Source of the DNA: Bathynomus jamesi
Taxonomy: Eukaryota > Arthropoda > Malacostraca > Isopoda > Cirolanidae
Reading direction: 5' to 3'
DNA: 64,000 nucleotides
NCBI GenBank assembly: GCA_023014485.1
Contig: JAJOZX010000923.1
Span: 1,031,288 to 1,095,287, forward strand
This document shows positions 10,906-22,289 of the stretch, piece after piece; position 1 is the stretch's first letter, and every line of letters starts with the position of its first letter. Made by a program: the position numbers and the translations under genes. Under the pieces are notes generated by a model. That model saw only the letters and a program-made list of their open reading frames with translations, had not been told where the DNA came from and did no database searches.

Positions 10906-11287
10906 CTGTTACACGACAATGTGCGCCCTCATACCGCTGCACAGACTAGAAAATCCCTTCAAGAACTTAAATTTGAAGTTCTCGACCATCGAGTCGACCA
11001 TCCACCTGGCACCTTGGGATTTTTACCTGTTTGGACCACTAAAAGACGCTTTAAGAGGTCAGCGATTCCAAGGCGATGATGGACTGAAGGAGGCGGTGCA
11101 TGACTGACTACGCACACAGCCAAAAACATTCTTTTGTGATGGCATTAGGAAGCTTGTAGATCGCTGGACTAAGTGTATTGAGAAACAGGGAGACTATGTT
11201 GAGAAGTGATGTATTTATAAGCTATCAGATGTGAGAATAAAATTGTGAAAACAAAAAGTGCGGATACTTATTGAATTACCCTCGTAT
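10906..11287 (+). pseudogene. Mariner transposase 3' fragment
   Basis: It opens at the second catalytic Asp (LLHDNVRPHTAAQTRKSLQE), passes LKFEVLDH, and after a frameshift near 10990-11010 continues APWDFYLFGPLKDALRGQRF to a stop near 11206. A mariner-type 3' end (aagtgcggatacttattgaa) follows and finishes near 11287. The 5' two-thirds is absent. Classic mariner family, relic. Confidence 0.85.
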
Positions 11288-11559
11288 ATTGTTTTCATTA
11301 AAACTGTAAATATTACGATAGAGTCGAATGCTTCACGAATTTTGTATGAAAAAAATTTAATAAAGGAATGGCGCTACAAAATCGTAGATTCAAATGGAAC
11401 CATCATTGTCTCGTATCGATTTTTCAAGAAATTTCTCAAACCAGTTTCAACCAGAAATAAAAAGAACTTGTATAAGTATTCAAGAAAAACTCTATAATGT
11501 TAAACTAGAAGTCGCAAGTGAGCTCGAAAATGTATGTAAGAAACTCACTCTAGATGTTA

Positions 11560-12100
11560 AGAATGTGTTGCATGGTTTGTAATGCGTTCTTATTTTACTT
11601 CTTTTCAACTTCCACCCCTTTCCAGCGGAGTGGGCTCCGTCCTCTACCTCCCTATGGAGTAGAGGACCGGTCTGCAACTGCTGGAGGTATGTGTTGCTTT
11701 GAGTTAAGAATGTGTTGTTCTTTGAGTTAAGAATGTGTTGCATGGTTTGTAATGCGTTCTTATTTTACTTCTTTTCATCTTTCACCCCTTTCCGGCAGAG
11801 TGGGCAGCATCCTCTACCTCCCTATGGAGTTGAGGGCTGGTCTGCAACAGCTGGAAGTATTCTCTTCGACTATTTTTCCGACTTGTCGGCAGTGGCCGGC
11901 GAATGGTGATGGTGAATCTTCTTTCTCTCTTTCTGAATGAATTTTAACCCACGAGTGATAGGTTTTGCTACTTACTTAACCCCTTATTCTCTTCTTTTAA
12001 CCCCTTACTTTCTTCTTTCTCTCGGGATAACCTTAGAGTGGATCTTAGGGTCTTTGTTAGCCTTAGCTTCTGTAGATTATTCAATGTTCTTGTAGATCAA
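11560..12100 (+). repeat. LINE 3'-end-like repeat with an internal tandem duplication
   Basis: Units at about 11564-11690 and 11729-11865 share 'gtgttgcatggtttgtaatg', 'cttattttacttcttttca' and 'cctctacctccctatggag'. The segment from 11745 to 12080 is similar to 16980-17260, which follows a CR1-like reverse transcriptase tail. I therefore infer that this is the 3' untranslated part of the same LINE family. Noncoding. Confidence 0.6.
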
Positions 12101-12425
12101 CTTTGGAGTCCCCCAAATAATTATAGATAGGGAATCTGTAGATGTAGCATTTCTTCAGCTTTAGTTTTATACATATGAACCAAAGAGTGTATAGGGAAAA
12201 TCTTTCCATTACAATGAGGAGTATGGTAAAGTCAATAAAAACTGCTTTACACCTTCCAGCAAGTCAAAGCAACTTTCTAATTAAGGATATTATTAAACTA
12301 ATAAATTATTCAGGGAGGCGTAAATGAAAGACATAAATCCTGCGGTATCACCGTTTAGGTTATATCCAGTGGCAGTAATAAAGTTAAGTGATACGAAAAA
12401 TTACTTTATCTAGACTTTCCATTCC
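12100..12425. other. Spacer, nothing recognised
   Basis: AT-rich, no repeat or coding signal that I can support. Confidence 0.4.
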
Positions 12426-12429
12426 TAGA

Positions 12430-12788
12430 CACTTTAATTTGCCATTTGTTTCCATTCAGAGTCGGTTTTCTTTGCCATTCGTTTCCATTACGAGTCATTT
12501 TTACTTTCTAATCGCTTCTATTTCGAGCCGTTTTTCTTTGTCATTCGTCTTTGTCACTCGTTTCTATTCCAAGCCAATTTTTCTTTGTCATTCGTTTCCA
12601 CTCCGTGCCGTTTTTCTTTGTCATTCGTCTTTGTCACTCGTTTCCATTCCGAGCCGTTTTTCTTTGTCATTCGTTTCCATTCCGACCTATTTTTCTTTGT
12701 CTCTATTCTGAGATACTTTTCTTTGCCTCCATTCTGAAATACTTTTCTTTGCCTCCATTCCGAGCCACTTTTCTTTGCCGTTTTTTCT
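12430..12788. repeat. Minisatellite, units of about 33-39 bp
   Basis: Ten or so diverged units built on 'tttttctttgtcattcgttt' followed by 'ccattccgagcc'. Open frames on either strand here (for example 12388-12711) are by-products of the repeat. It ends near a LINE-tail-like segment (12800-12870: 'cctcggggtaatctagac'). Confidence 0.85.
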
Positions 12789-12959
12789 CCCAAATTTCCG
12801 TTTCCTCGGGGTAATCTAGACTTGATCTTAGGTTCTTTGATGGTCTGTAATTCTGCAATTCCGTAATTCTGCAGTGCCTTCCTTGCTGGTAAAACAGCAA
12901 CCTCAACTCGGGTAACATTTTCCGTATATACAAAGCTATAAAGAAGAGTGGAACGCCTA

Positions 12960-13913
12960 TTATGCAAGTCGCCATGCTTGTGTTTTTCGCTTTAAAACAC
13001 CAGTTTTATTTAATGCAATTAAAATACATAAGAAGTTACGTTAGAATAAACTAATGAAATAATAAAAAGCCGACTAAAGAAATTCGAAAGACTGATTGCA
13101 GATTCTACTACGAGTATAATCGCATATTGACTAGTGTCATGCTACAAATTTATTCAATGAGTAAAGCCTCCAAGGATTGACATATGGCCCCGTCTCATAA
13201 AAAGTAGAAGTGTGGTAACGATGTATCAACAATAAAACGTGTGAATAAGTTCAGTGAAGTCAATAATGTAAAAATATTTGGAACTTTAGTTTGGATGTTC
13301 GTTGGACAAGTATCCCGATTTCCATATTTAGCTGTGAATGGTAAGTTAGAGTATAATGAAGCCAATAAATGAGATAGAAACCCTCTTTAATTACAACACT
13401 ATCAGGATTATACCACACAGCAATTCCAATGTAAAGAGAAATAAGCTGCAAGGCAGTGAAAATTAGAAAATAAACGTTGTAATTCAAATTATACCGTTTT
13501 AAAAATTATATCGTTAAGAAGATAATAGGAAACTATCTAGAAATTGCCTACTCCATCTATCTAGAAATTTGCCTACTTCAACATTCAAAGTCTGTTCTCA
13601 GTAGGGTACTTTCGGGTTATTTACCAAAGTAAATAATTACAGACACATTTAACGTTTTTGAAGTTCTTGCCAAACTAATATACAAAATTCTGCACCAATA
13701 AATACCAACTTGTGTTAAGATCGCAAATCAAATGAACGTTGGACAATAAGATTCCTATAATTTTGACGAGACTTTTTTTATATATGATGCTTTCGGTACT
13801 TTTCACGAATGAGGTAAGGTAATAATTTTACCAAAATAATTCATTAATTCATTTAATCTGATAGTCGAACTCTTTATTTTGCTTCCCTTGAGAGTTTTGG
13901 CCTTGAACTACTT
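12960..13913. other. Anonymous AT-rich DNA
   Basis: No gene supported. A 75-codon minus-strand frame at 13487-13260 is hydrophobic but resembles nothing I know. Short near-repeats of 'tatctagaaattgcctact' lie at 13536-13575. Confidence 0.4.

Positions 13914-13956
<43 letters not shown>
13914..13956. repeat. (TG)n microsatellite
   Basis: About 21 uninterrupted TG units. Confidence 0.95.
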
Positions 13957-14252
13957 TTAGCCAAGCCGAGAGAAATTGAAGGAAATTTTCTAGCCCCGGA
14001 CAAATTTAAAAGACCGTTCCCCTCCTATCTTCTCTTACTGGCACGTGCCGGGTCCCGTGACTCGTAGGGGACGGGACACCTGTATTAACTGTACGCACTG
14101 TCGGCAGTACTGCTTGTAGCAATATGTGGGATTACTACATCTCACAAGTATATTGTGGGTTAGGTTAAGTTACGTTAGGTTAAGTAAATTTTTTAGTGTT
14201 AATGTTATGGTCTTGTCGATTTGATGGGTATTTATTAGTTCTATAGATGATC

Positions 14253-14470
14253 TAGGATACGTCGCGGCTACGTCGCGGCATCACTTCCCGTTAGATCAGC
14301 GAAGTTAAGCGATGTTGGGTTCGTTCAGTAGTTGGATGGAGGACCGTCTTTCGCGTTCAGATGATGTAGTGACCCTTAGGTGGTTCAGATCACGCGTAAA
14401 GCTCTAATCTCCTCTGTCACGTGACCTTTGCCGTTACGAAGGCGGTTAAACAACAATAAACATTATTAGT
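14253..14470 (+). mobile_element. 5S rRNA-derived SINE
   Basis: The segment gatcagcgaagttaagcgat and the following 'gtagttggatggaggaccgt' match the internal promoter region of 5S rRNA in order and spacing, but the 5' half is degenerate. The rest (gtggttcagatcacgcgtaaagct, then cacgtgacctt) is shared with the copies at 14.7-14.9 kb and 63.8 kb, and an A/C-rich tail follows. A SINE explains this better than a 5S gene. Confidence 0.65.
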
Positions 14471-14694
14471 TTACGCGTTATGTAAACAGTAGTCAAGGAT
14501 TATTTAAACTTGAGAAATTTAAAGTTTCTTGTAAGGTAATGTAATGATGGTGTTGCTTAACCTCCTTCGCAACATCTGCGATCCAAATTCTGGTCTCGGG
14601 GCTAGCTCGGCGACCAATGCCTTCAAACAGTTAACGCGTAATAGATAATAAAATAGTAATGGTAAAATGATTAGGGATAACATAAATAAATGAT

Positions 14695-14935
14695 AAATGA
14701 CAATTTAATGACCCAAGTTTGGGCCGCGACCCAAAGGTTAAGAACCCCTGATTTAAGGTCACATGAAGGGGGGACCTATAGCTTTACGTGGGATCCGAAC
14801 CACAGGTTGCCACATAATTTGGACGCAGCAGACGGCCTCCTATCCAACTACTATCCAAACACGATGTCGCTTAATTTCGCTGATCGACGAGAAGCGGTGT
14901 TACGACATTGGGCACGACGTAACCTTTAAAGTTTC
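14695..14935 (-). mobile_element. 5S rRNA-derived SINE, opposite orientation
   Basis: The minus strand from 14935 reads ttacgtcgtgcccaatgtcg, then ctcgtcgatcagcgaaatta and 'gtagttggataggaggccgt', giving almost the whole 5S length. It continues into gtggttcggatcccacgtaaa and a tail 'gggttcttaacctttgggtc'. It is longer at the 5' end than the copy 300 bp away, and together they form an inverted pair. Confidence 0.7.
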
Positions 14936-14990
14936 TTTATTTCAATATTACCACAGGTAGACGATAATCATAATTCGTCTTTTTTGTCAC

Positions 14991-14995
<5 letters not shown>

Positions 14996-15022
<27 letters not shown>
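14996..15022. repeat. (TA)n microsatellite
   Basis: Short TA tract. Confidence 0.85.
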
Positions 15023-15024
<2 letters not shown>

Positions 15025-15134
15025 TGTATATACTGTATAGTGTATAATTATGATCGTGGAGATAATTTACCGAAGAAATAAAATCTATGGAAACAATACA
15101 GAACATTTGAAAATTCGACAAAGATTCAAAATCT

Positions 15135-15135
15135 T

Positions 15136-15170
<35 letters not shown>
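15135..15170. repeat. (TAA)n microsatellite
   Basis: About twelve TAA/AAT units. Confidence 0.9.
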
Positions 15171-15173
<3 letters not shown>

Positions 15174-16299
15174 TAACAGACTTTAGATCATTTTTTGTCA
15201 ACTTTATAAAATGCAGAAAATAGCTTCATTATTTTAATACAAAATTTTTAACTACAATTACATATAACCATTTTACGTGCAGTGATTATTCCGACTTCGA
15301 AGTTAAAAAAAAAAAAACAAGTATAAAACTCAAGGAGATGGAAAAAGAAATCCGACATTGTTATATTAGTGTTTTGGAGCGCTAAATTACAACAACAGAC
15401 AACAACAGATTATTAGATTATCCACTATCTAATAAATGGTATAGAAAAATTTTGTGAAAAGACAAAATTAAAATGGTTTTCTTAATATTTTTCATTATTT
15501 CGATTCATCGCTTTAGAAGTGTGTTGGAGAGAGATAATTTTTTATTTAGACAGTGGACTTTAGCATGAATGAAAACAAAAGTCTTGCGCCACTGAATGCG
15601 TGGAACAAAAACTCTGCAAATCTAAGTTTGTATATGGTTGGAAAAAGTTGATAATACGAAGACATTTAAACGTATTCCGAGTATGAACACTGAAATGGCT
15701 ACAAGACATAGTCTTAACCTTATTAATGCTACGTTTAACGACATAAGTGTAAAATTTGCGTTAAATCCTTGCTCAGGCAAGTATGTGCAAATTCATGTGA
15801 GGAAATATCAAGTAGAAGTATAAATTTTAAGGGTGGAAATAAGCAGTTGTCGTCTTAGGGCATAAAAGAGAATATTTTTCCTATGCAGACACGGGTAACA
15901 ATAGAGCACTGAAACAATTCCGTCTTCAATCTTCCTCCGCGTATCAACAAACAAACTGGGTGGATGAAAGAGTGGATTTTGTGTACTGTGTATTTTTAAA
16001 TTTTAATTTCGCAAATAACGAGCGAACTTTATTTCCAAATAATGTTGTTAAAGCTCTTATCTTGTGAACATATTTTATTTATTTTAGTTTAAGTCTGCCA
16101 ACGAAGCCTGAACGCTAAGGTAATTCTGACGTTTGAAAAATTCTGTTTTCGCTAATTTCTGGCTAAACTACTTATTTCTTATACTAAATCTATGAAATAT
16201 ATTTTTCCTTATTAAATTTCCTGTCGATTGATACCCATTTTGACTTCTACATGAATTCTTTCAAATTATAGAACTTGTCAAACTTCAATGTACGATAGG
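15171..16299. other. Anonymous AT-rich DNA
   Basis: I could not identify genes or repeats in this 1.1-kb stretch. Open frames are short and lack family resemblance. Confidence 0.4.
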
Positions 16300-16309
16300 T
16301 TAGGCTCTC

Positions 16310-16795
16310 TCCAAAGAATATGCCGTGCAGTTTTGGTGCCCGTATTTGCGTGAGGATATGATAGGTTGGAAAGGGTTCAGCGACGCGCCACGAAACTAAT
16401 TTCGTCACTATGCAACAAGTCTTACGAAAATAGGATTAAATAGTTAGACTTGCATTCACTCGAAACTAGAAGATTAGTGGGGAGCTTATTGAAGTTTTCA
16501 AAATCGTTAATAAAATCGAAAACGTAAATTTTGACATTGTTCATTTTCGACAATAGCAATATTTGTAATAACGGATTTAAATTACGTGTCAGACGTTTTA
16601 TTACTAACATCGCTAAAAACTTTTTTACGTTTAAAGTAATTGATAAATGGAATAATCTTCCCGCGTCCGTCGTGAACTCTACCAGCGTTAATATGTTTAA
16701 AAGCCGTTTAGATAGACATTTTAAAAATATTAACGTTGTTTCAAATAATAAAACAATTAGCAACATGAGCTCTAGGGGTAGTGGTCGAGGATGAG
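16310..16795 (+). pseudogene. CR1-like LINE reverse transcriptase C-terminus
   Basis: Pieces in order: AVQFWCPYLREDM, RLERVQRRATKLISSL, LETRRLVGSLLKF, then the open segment KVIDKWNNLPASVVNSTSVN and MFKSRLDRHFKN before a stop at about 16794. These are the conserved tail motifs of CR1/L2-type ORF2 proteins (the V-Q-R-R-A-T-K and W-N-x-L-P blocks). Two or three frameshifts or stops break it, and the element is 5'-truncated, as is usual for LINEs. Confidence 0.8.
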
Positions 16796-17265
16796 TCTGT
16801 TGACGATTAATGCCAGCTTGTGATATGCTAGCGTGTGATATGCCAGCAATAAAATTATTAACAAAAAAAAAATTAGACTAACACGAACTTAGCTGTAGCT
16901 TGTAGCGTAAACTAACCCACTTTTTATTATACTCTTCATACTTTTTTTTCTTATCCTCTCTTTACTTGCATGTCTGTAGTTTGCATGGTTTGTAAGTGTT
17001 CTTATTTTACTTCTTTTCATCTTTCACCCCTTTCCTATTCTCTTCGACTATTTTTCTGACTTGTCGGCAGTGGCCGGCGGATGATGATGGTGAGTCTTTC
17101 TCTCTCTTTTTCTGAATGAATGTTAACCCACGAATGATAGGTTTTGCTACTTACTTAACCCCTTATTCTCTTCTTTTAACCCCCTACTCTCTTCTTTCTC
17201 TCGGGCTAATCTTAGAGTGGATCATAGGGTCTTTGTTAGCCTTAACTTCTGTAGATCTGTACTTA
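16796..17265 (+). repeat. 3' untranslated region of the CR1-like LINE
   Basis: This follows the ORF2 stop directly. The segment 16980-17260 repeats at 11745-12080 with small differences (for example 'cttgtcggcagtggccggcg', 'gataggttttgctacttact'), marking it as a shared LINE tail. Confidence 0.6.
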
Positions 17266-17801
17266 AAGATATTTTGCTTAACAAATATGTAAATTTTTGA
17301 CGTAATATAAAACTGAGAGCTAAGTCTAAAGGTAAACACAAGAAGGTTATCGAATTTCATGAATTAGAACTACGTAACTAAGTTGTGTGTTTTTGTGTTT
17401 GCATAATACGCTTCCTTATTTATTCATGTAGACCCTGAAGAAGTCAGGGCTCAGGTCATTAGTTGGCCCATTTCCCTAACTTCTGGAATAGACTAACATG
17501 GGGATTCCGACAATAATTAGTTATCTCCTTCTGGTAGAAATTCTGCAAGTCTGGCAGTTAGTTTAATAAAATGTACAAGCTAGTGAAGCCTACACTCTTT
17601 GATTTTGTATGTAGGAATCAACGGCTCTAAACCATTACAACACATTACAACACATTACACATTACAACATTACAAGAATGAATGGGTAATTTTTCATCAT
17701 GTTCCTCACATTTGGGACAACATAGAAATCAAATCAAATGATCTTGAGTAACCAATAAAAGTAACAACTGCGTAAGTTTTCCTTTGTAAAACTCTTATCT
17801 A
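17266..17801. other. AT-rich spacer
   Basis: No gene. Includes a short 'cattacaaca' tandem run at 17630-17672. Confidence 0.4.
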
Positions 17802-19174
17802 CAGGGTGTATGAGAAGTCCCGTCACCCCCTACAAAATGTACATATTGTAATACTAATTTTATTTTTGTTTGATTAATTGTATTTATATGTGGTAGGTGT
17901 AATTTAAGAAACAAGTCACTAGCAACAACTACTTTAATTACAGTAAATACAGTTACTAATTACAGTTACCAATCAAGAACATCGGTTTGTGCACCATCAT
18001 TTTCGTAACAAAGGATTATGTGCCTCCACGGGCGGTGTGAGAACCGACGTGTCATTGCTGAAGTGATTTCACCAAATGCATCTCGAACAGCGTGTTTCAA
18101 TTCCTCTGTTGTGCGATAACCCACCCGGGATACGTTCTGCTTGACGAAACCCCATAACGCATTGTCACATGAAGACAGATCTGGACTTCGGGGCGGCCAC
18201 TCAAGAGGGGCAGGTAAATGTTGCGAGCACCTGCCGATCCATTTGTCTCTGAACACTTCGTTGAAGAATTCCCTCCTCACATTAATGGCAAAATGAGCCA
18301 GAGCCCCGTCTTGTTGAAACCACACCCGACCAAGCAGCCCTAAACGGGCGAGCTCAGGCACAAACCAGTTCCGTGACATGTTGACGTAGGCAGTTTAGTT
18401 GATAGGACTATCAAAAAAATATGGACTGAACAAGTCCCTGGCAGACACTGCACCCCATATCATCACGTGCGGTGGATGGTGTTCCAGTTCCTGAAAGAAG
18501 TGTGGATTTTCCTTGCTCCAGAAGTAAACATTTCTCATTTTGGCGCTACGGTAAATTGCACACTCGTCAGAAAAAATCCACGTGCAGGAATTGTTGAAAA
18601 AACGGTCAAAAACCGTTCACAGGCTTCATATCGTTTCTGCATGTCTGTACCGTTTAATTCATTAACAAATGACAGGTGGTATGGTTTCATGCCGAGCTCT
18701 TTTGTCATGTGATCTCTCATTGTGGACATGGGATCTGCAAGTTCTTGTGATCGTTTCCGAAGTGATTTCTTCGGTGAACGAGCCACCGATGCAATCACAC
18801 CTTCACATTGTTCTGCTCGCGTTGTTGGTCTTCCCGACCGTGGTCTGTCCTTGATGGAGCCAGTTTCAAACAGCTTTATCTCCCAGCGTAATACCGTCTT
18901 GTTTGGTGGTGCAGCCTGATTGAATCTTGTGTTGAAATCATTCTGGATATCATGCATCGTTTTGCCAGTATGTGACCTTTCATGAGCCCATGTGCTCATC
19001 ACTATCCTTTACTCCAGTGTAAGTGGACTGGTCTGCCATTGTTCACACAACTCTAATACCTGGTAAAGAAAAAATGTTACTGAAACACATAAATTCAATT
19101 AATCACACAAAAATAAAATTGGTATTACAATATGTACATTTTGTAGGGGCTGACGGGACTTTTCGAACACCCTG
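17802..19174 (-). mobile_element. Mariner-type element, near full length
   Basis: Terminal inverted repeats of about 50 bp, left CAGGGTGTATGAGAAGTCCC and right its inverse ending cctg at 19174, flanked by TA. The 1373-bp element carries a full-length but broken transposase on the minus strand. Confidence 0.9.
17966..19005 (-). pseudogene. Mariner-type transposase, frameshifted
   Basis: N-terminal part 19002-18535: MMSTWAHERSHTGKTMHDIQ, the linker RPRSGRPTT, then QKRYEACERFL. A frameshift near 18590-18620 throws the first catalytic Asp (FSDECAIYRSAKMRN) into another frame. That frame runs through HPPHVMIWGAVSARDLF to a stop just before YVNMS. The second half (18379-17966) has the second Asp (VWFQQDGALAHF) and the third in PPRSPDLSSCDNALWG. 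I count about 47 residues between the last two aspartates, longer than DD34D or DD41D. It ends ..NDGAQTDVLDW. Confidence 0.85.
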
Positions 19175-19176
19175 TA

Positions 19177-20041
19177 GGTGTTTAAATCATAAAGATTGAT
19201 CGCCGCGAGTTGGACACTCCTTTCCTGAATGAATCCAGACCAACAGTCATTCAAAAGGGAGTAATTATTACAAACAGGAATATAATCTGGTAAATGATAA
19301 TTTCTCAAATTTTTAATTTCTGGCAACTGAAGACAAAATTGAAATATTCTGTTACTTTCAATTTTGAATGGAGGAATAAGCCTTTATTTCAAATTTTAAT
19401 AGGGAGAGGAAAAAAAAAAAAGAACGATTCGTGCAAAAACTGAGGACTGGAGAGATTATTTATCGTCCACGCACAGTAGTGTGTGGACAATAAAACTACA
19501 CCACAAGCACTTCACACCAAAAGATGGAAGACGTCGTCGCGAATAAGTTGATGTAAACATCAAACAAATTCGTTCACTACAAACAAGTTTAGAGCAAAGT
19601 TTATATGGTCAAAATGTTGTTCAGCTGAGTAAGCTGTCCGTCAGCGTGAGACGCTGGACGAAGCTCATTCGTCGAAAGTTCTTAGCTCCACCCAACCGAG
19701 CTATTTTACAATTTATGTTGTTTGTCGTAAAAATAATTAATAAGTAATTTTGTGCATTTAGCTAGACCACGCTTGTACAAAATTTTATACTCTCTTTTGG
19801 AATCGAGGAAAAGCAAGTCAGTCCATAAATTTACAAAAACCACAGCCATAAAAATTTTGAGCTTCACAACCAAAGCCAGTGAGACCAAATTTGTGAAGTT
19901 GCACTCAAAATATGAGTTGTTTGTGAGCTTAAAGTAAATGTTAAGTTCTCACTGGCTAAAAAACGTCTGTTCAAAAGGTAGGATGAGCGCTAACTTTGAG
20001 CAGAATTTGTGTTTAAAACAAGACGACGTTGCCTAAAAAAA
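19177..20041. other. Anonymous DNA, possible unassigned coding relic
   Basis: Mostly AT-rich. Around 19420-19690 one frame reads SLYGQNVVQLSKLSVSVRRW between stops. It looks like eroded coding sequence, but I cannot place it. Confidence 0.3.
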
Positions 20042-20290
20042 TTATGGACTAGTCTGAAATATGCGTCCTGCCAAAAGGCAAATCTTTTTCGTGCACATAA
20101 TATTAAACCTTAAAAAGAACAGGACAAGAATAACACAAAAAACATTTGGCGTGAAAAATTCATACTTAAAAAAACAAAAAATATGTAGTAGCAGCTCCTA
20201 GAAATAATATATATATATATATATATATGTATAAACAGAAACAGTATACATATTAAAATATACATGCTGAAACTAATGCGAAAGATTAAA

Positions 20291-20806
20291 CAGGGCTGCC
20301 CAAAAGGTGTCTACCAAGTTTAAGCCTTTATTTCACCAAAACTATTGAGAATACAAAGATAGTTCAAACGCCATTCAAATCAGCATCTCAAGCCATTTAT
20401 ATGACAATGTGTTCGATGTGTTGTCCCTCCACTTCGACGATTTTTCGCAACCTCATCCCAAAATTCGATATCACGCTGTGGAGAACCTCTGTCGGAATGT
20501 CGACGATTTGACGTTCAAGCGATGATTTCAACTCCTCCAAAGTCTTTGGGTTGCTCTGGTAAACTCTATCTTTGAGGTATCCCCACAAAAAGAAGTCACA
20601 CGGGTTGAGATCAGGCGAATAAGTAGGCCAATCACTGCTGCTTCCATAGTGCTTCCGATAGTCCAAACCAATGACATTCTCTCCAAACTGATGTTAAACA
20701 AATGGCGTGAATAGTATAGTGTGTCAGCAAATTTTCATCGAATTCTATTCATTCGTTTCGGAGAAAATGTAAGTTAATGTTGGTAGGTACCTTTTGGGCC
20801 ACCCTG
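20291..20806 (-). mobile_element. Mariner-type element, large internal deletion
   Basis: Inverted ends CAGGGCTGCCCAAAAGGTGT and the inverse ending ggccaccctg at 20806, with TA on the right flank. Only 516 bp remain. The minus-strand frame 20666-20397 keeps the transposase C-terminus: WPTYSPDLNPCDFFLWGYLK, the third catalytic Asp context, to GQHIEHIVI. The N-terminal two-thirds is deleted, so it is non-autonomous. Confidence 0.85.
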
Positions 20807-20837
20807 TATATACAAAATTCTCACAGTATATCTTAAC

Positions 20838-20912
20838 GTCTCATGGCGGAGTAGGTAAAGTGGCTCGAAAAATTTGAATCTTTAGTGGCATTGGTTCGAA
20901 TCTCACTGAGGT
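20838..20912 (+). repeat. tRNA-like sequence, probable SINE head
   Basis: An A-box-like tggcggagtagg and a B-box-like ggttcgaatctc are spaced as in a tRNA. The ends (tctca.. / ..tgagg) can pair as a short acceptor stem. The anticodon arm is poor, so a tRNA-derived repeat is likelier than a working tRNA. Confidence 0.45.
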
Positions 20913-21388
20913 AAAGTAAATTTATTTTCAATGTATTTAATCTTAAAACTTAAGTTGCTGTTAGTATGTTATTCGTGATTAACATAAAATTGATATACAT
21001 GTAATTACACTCAGTTAATGAAAATAAACTGAAATGGTATTTAATTGAATTTTCTCTAGTAGATGGCGCCACCCACTTCGATTAAATTATTTTCAAGAAA
21101 TCAGTTCTCCGAAAAGTATTTCATCAAGCATCAAAGTTTGATAAAAATACTGTTATCACCTGAGGGCACTTGTTCGACGAAAGAATTTTCTACATCTCGA
21201 TGAAAATTCTAGTTTCAGTGTACATGTTAAAAGTTGGCGCTAATTTTTTTTGTTTTTTTAACTTTGAATTTTTAATGCCAAGTATTTTTTGTTATTTTTG
21301 TCCTGTTCTTTTTAAAGTTTATTATTATGCACACTGCACACAAAAAAGATTTGCCTTTTGGCAGGATACATTTTTCAGACTTATGAAG

Positions 21389-22234
21389 TCTGTTAGGAAT
21401 AGCTTCACATAAAATAAAATGCCCTCTTTTAATTGCTTAAATATTGTTGCAATTTCGTTAAGGGTGATAGGCATCAAGTAATAAAAAATTATCGTCCATA
21501 CTGATCTTCCCAAGGCTGCTTACGGACAAATTTACCAAAGAATTTGGTAGATTTGCAGCTACGAAAAGTTAGAAAGTGGCCATTTAAACAATAAAATACT
21601 GAGACAGGATTAGTCCGGCGTCCGTAACCTAACCCAGTGGGCAGCACAGCTTCCCATGCAGAACACCCCAAAAAAAAGTTCGTTCAAGCGAGGCCAATAT
21701 TTACGCTGTCTGACGATGTTTCATTCAACTCCTTCACTTTCACATTTAAGTTCGGTTATTGCACTCAAAAAGCATTTATATAGTATTATTTAGAAATGAA
21801 AGGAGTCTTTACTCGCTTGATTTTCACCATTTTATTCTTGATTGGAAAAATATTTTCAGGTCAGGTTTCATCCCAGTATTAGGATCGGTAAAAGTCAATT
21901 TCGAGGAAGGATTTATAGTATATTTCTCTAATGGCAGACAAAATGTTTTGTTTTATATTCGTCAAAATCTCGCTAAAATATTGTTTCATGGCTGAAGATG
22001 TTACAATCGCGAAGTATAATGCATACTGCAAAATGATCAATAATTCCACATTTCATTGTGACTAATTGGAAGGAGAGTCCAGCCGGCCCCAGTTATAAAT
22101 TTTTGGTGGATTTTAAACATTTTCAGTACTATTTCCATAGATTTTATTCCATCGGTGAAATTCTTTCGTCAATATATCTCGTTAACCTCGTCGATGTTCC
22201 ATGTGTTGGTTTCTCTTCACAGAAAGTCAAACTG
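21389..22234. other. Anonymous AT-rich DNA
   Basis: No gene or repeat family recognised. Confidence 0.4.
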
Positions 22235-22289
22235 GTGGCCCCGCCTCTAGGCCTGGCTTGGTGGAGGAGCGAGTTGCTTTCTTGCGCGC

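Larger units (their letters stand above)
20042..21388. repeat. Inverted-repeat unit, arms about 140 bp
   Basis: The arm at 20042-20180 (containing gcaaatctttttcgtgcaca and aaaaagaacaggacaag) is mirrored at 21248-21388 (cttgtcctgttctttttaa.. and gatttgccttttggcagga forms). The interior holds a (TA)n tract, a deleted mariner-type element and a tRNA-like sequence. It could be a non-autonomous transposon with long terminal repeats or a local inverted duplication. No own coding sequence is visible. Confidence 0.6.

Noticed and set aside
12388..12967. Overlapping open frames on both strands
   Set aside because: Artefacts of the 33-39 bp minisatellite; frame length follows the repeat period.
13260..13487. 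Hydrophobic 75-residue frame, possible membrane protein exon
   Set aside because: No recognisable motif and no splice partners that I could find; random AT-rich frames are often hydrophobic.
14253..14370. A genuine 5S rRNA gene
   Set aside because: Only the internal promoter region matches well; the 5' half is degenerate and a SINE body follows, with a second such copy nearby.
20838..20912. A functional tRNA gene
   Set aside because: A- and B-box-like motifs are present but the anticodon stem does not fold convincingly.
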